This document shows, piece by piece, positions 4,676 to 5,536 of a stretch of DNA of 5,536 nt. The notes beneath the pieces are model-generated. The model was not told the DNA's origin and made no database searches. It was given only the letters and a program-made list of their open reading frames with translations. Source of the DNA: Myxococcales bacterium (GTDB taxonomy: Bacteria > Myxococcota_A > UBA9160 > JALSIO01); the NCBI GenBank assembly GCA_026989995.1, contig JALSIO010000096.1, positions 1 to 5,536 on the forward strand, written 5' to 3'. The position numbers and the translations under genes are program-made. Within the stretch, counting starts at the first letter, position 1; the number at the start of each line of letters is the position of its first letter.

Positions 4676-5536
4676 ATGCTGCGATCCACCTTCCCCGTGC
4701 TCCGACCTCGCCCCGGCCGCCGCTCCGGTCCATGGGCCTGCCGGGTGGCCGCCGCCGCGGCCACCGCGGCCGCCGCGCTCGGGGTCACGCCGGCGGGGGC
4801 CGCCGGAAGCGAGGCCTCTTGCCTGGGGGCTCGGCTCGTCGGCGCCGCCCGGCTGGCCGACGGGCTCCTGGCCCGCGAGGCACGCGCCGCACGGCGGGGC
4901 GGGGCGCCGGACGTGTCGCGGCTCGATGCGCTTCGGGCCCGCTTTGCCGAGCGCATCGCCCGGGCCGAGTCGCGGGGTGCCTGCCCCGCGCCGGCGAATG
5001 TGGCCATGGTGGAGGCCGAGCTCCTGCGGCTCGCGGCCGCGGCCAGGGCGGCGGTGGGCGACCCCGGGCCGGACGGTTCGCGCTGTGCATCGGAGGCCCT
5101 GCGCGCCGTGGGCCGCCGGACCTCCGATCTCCTCCGGGCCCACGCGCGGCTGATCCGGACCGGCTCGCGCGACCGGATGGCGCGCGACGCGGCGCGCCGC
5201 GTGGAGCGCTTCGGGGCGCGGCTTGCCCGCGGCCTGGGCTACGGCGACTGCCCGGCGCCCGTCGACGCCGTGGCCCTCGAGGACCTCGCCGAGACCGTGG
5301 CCGACTTCACGCTCGACCGGCTCGATGCAGTGGGCCTCGAGACGCGTTCGCTGCCGAGCGCGGCCCGCCCGCCGCGGACGCCGGGGAGCCCGGGCACCGA
5401 CGCCTCCGGCTACCCGTCGCTGCTCGCCCAGTTCGGGGGCCCGGACGTGGACCTGAACCGCGCCGTCTACACCCGCCACTTCTACCGCGACGGCGAGGCG
5501 CATCCCGACGCCATCCTGATCCTCGTCCCCGGCTTC
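4676..5536 (+). CDS. Exported protein with two Cys-bracketed helical repeats and start of an alpha/beta-hydrolase-like domain (partial)
   Basis: An uninterrupted frame runs 287 codons from ATG 4676 to the window edge with no stop, so the gene is truncated here. GAGG (4667-4670) sits 5 nt upstream of the ATG. Residues 1-43 look like a Sec-type signal: basic PRPGRR region, Ala-rich core at about 24-36, and a likely cleavage near PAGAAG. Residues 49-127 and 137-216 are two similar, mostly helical repeats. Each opens with a Cys and contains a CPAP motif (C49 with C103-PAP, C137 with C192-PAP), which suggests one disulfide per repeat in the periplasm or outside the cell. A Pro/Gly-rich linker (about 226-247) follows. 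The sequence then reads YTRHFYRDG, later PDAILILVPGF, which resembles the strand and oxyanion-loop region at the start of alpha/beta-hydrolases. No nucleophile elbow is in view. The hydrolase call is an inference from one short motif; the function is unknown. The gene is divergent from the peroxiredoxin gene. Confidence 0.8.
   Translation, partial: MLRSTFPVLRPRPGRRSGPWACRVAAAAATAAAALGVTPAGAAGSEASCLGARLVGAARLADGLLAREARAARRGGAPDVSRLDALRARFAERIARAESRGACPAPANVAMVEAELLRLAAAARAAVGDPGPDGSRCASEALRAVGRRTSDLLRAHARLIRTGSRDRMARDAARRVERFGARLARGLGYGDCPAPVDAVALEDLAETVADFTLDRLDAVGLETRSLPSAARPPRTPGSPGTDASGYPSLLAQFGGPDVDLNRAVYTRHFYRDGEAHPDAILILVPGF
4820..5323 (+). repeat. Two tandem ~80-residue protein repeats (CPAP type)
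   Basis: Repeat 1 covers residues 49-127 (4820-5056) and repeat 2 residues 137-216 (5084-5323). Both run Cys, a helix rich in Ala/Leu/Arg, a second basic amphipathic helix, then G-x-C-P-A-P, then an acidic/Leu helix. The internal Cys-to-Cys distances are 54 and 55 residues, and the repeats are offset by 88-89 residues. Identity is low outside the motif, so the duplication is old and visible at protein level rather than in the DNA. Confidence 0.6.

Noticed and set aside
4445..5503. 352-codon - strand frame opposite the exported-protein gene
   Set aside because: Low-complexity Arg/Gly/Pro-rich, without domains. The + strand frame has a signal peptide, a ribosome site and conserved Cys repeats.
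1..5536. CRISPR array, tRNA or rRNA gene, insertion sequence or attachment site
   Set aside because: No direct-repeat array, cloverleaf, transposase or terminal inverted repeats were seen on either strand.

Overview
The window is very GC-rich, with coding regions that strongly prefer G or C at third codon positions. The signal-peptide protein with CPAP-type cysteine repeats, the selenoprotein and the prohibitin-like lipoprotein together suggest a high-GC Gram-negative lineage of the former Deltaproteobacteria (Myxococcota, Desulfobacterota or Binatota-like). This is an inference; there is no rRNA or other marker gene to confirm it.

Layout. On the + strand, the last 53 codons of a probable membrane protein (to 163) are followed after 22 nt by a 611-residue fusion of acetate/propionate kinase (AckA) with a PduL-type phosphotransacylase (186-2021). 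One polypeptide could therefore convert acyl-CoA, phosphate and ADP to the free acid, CoA and ATP, or run in reverse. This gene meets, tail to tail, a - strand gene for a lipoprotein-anchored SPFH/prohibitin-like protein (2018-2803); the two share a CTAG that supplies both stop codons. Further - strand genes are an SDR oxidoreductase starting with GTG (2931-3638) and an AhpC-type peroxiredoxin (3813-4448). A GC-rich hairpin pair between these two is a likely terminator. A divergent intergenic region (4449-4675) then leads into a + strand gene that is open to the window end (4676-5536). It encodes an exported protein with two tandem cysteine-bracketed helical repeats and what looks like the start of an alpha/beta-hydrolase domain.

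The key point is the peroxiredoxin. Its frame is interrupted by a single TGA exactly where the peroxidatic cysteine belongs (FTFV-stop-ATE in place of FTFV-C-PTE). Directly behind it lies a perfect 8-bp hairpin with a GGC loop, 20 nt after the TGA, as expected for a bacterial SECIS element. The 12 codons spanning that hairpin contain 4 of the 9 A/T-ending sense codons of the whole gene. I read this as a selenocysteine peroxiredoxin, not a pseudogene. Without Sec-aware annotation it would appear as two unrelated fragments.

The genes do not form one obvious pathway. The first two are probably co-transcribed. The peroxiredoxin appears to be its own transcription unit, divergent from the exported protein. 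The SDR and the SPFH protein follow on the same strand with gaps of 174 and 127 nt.
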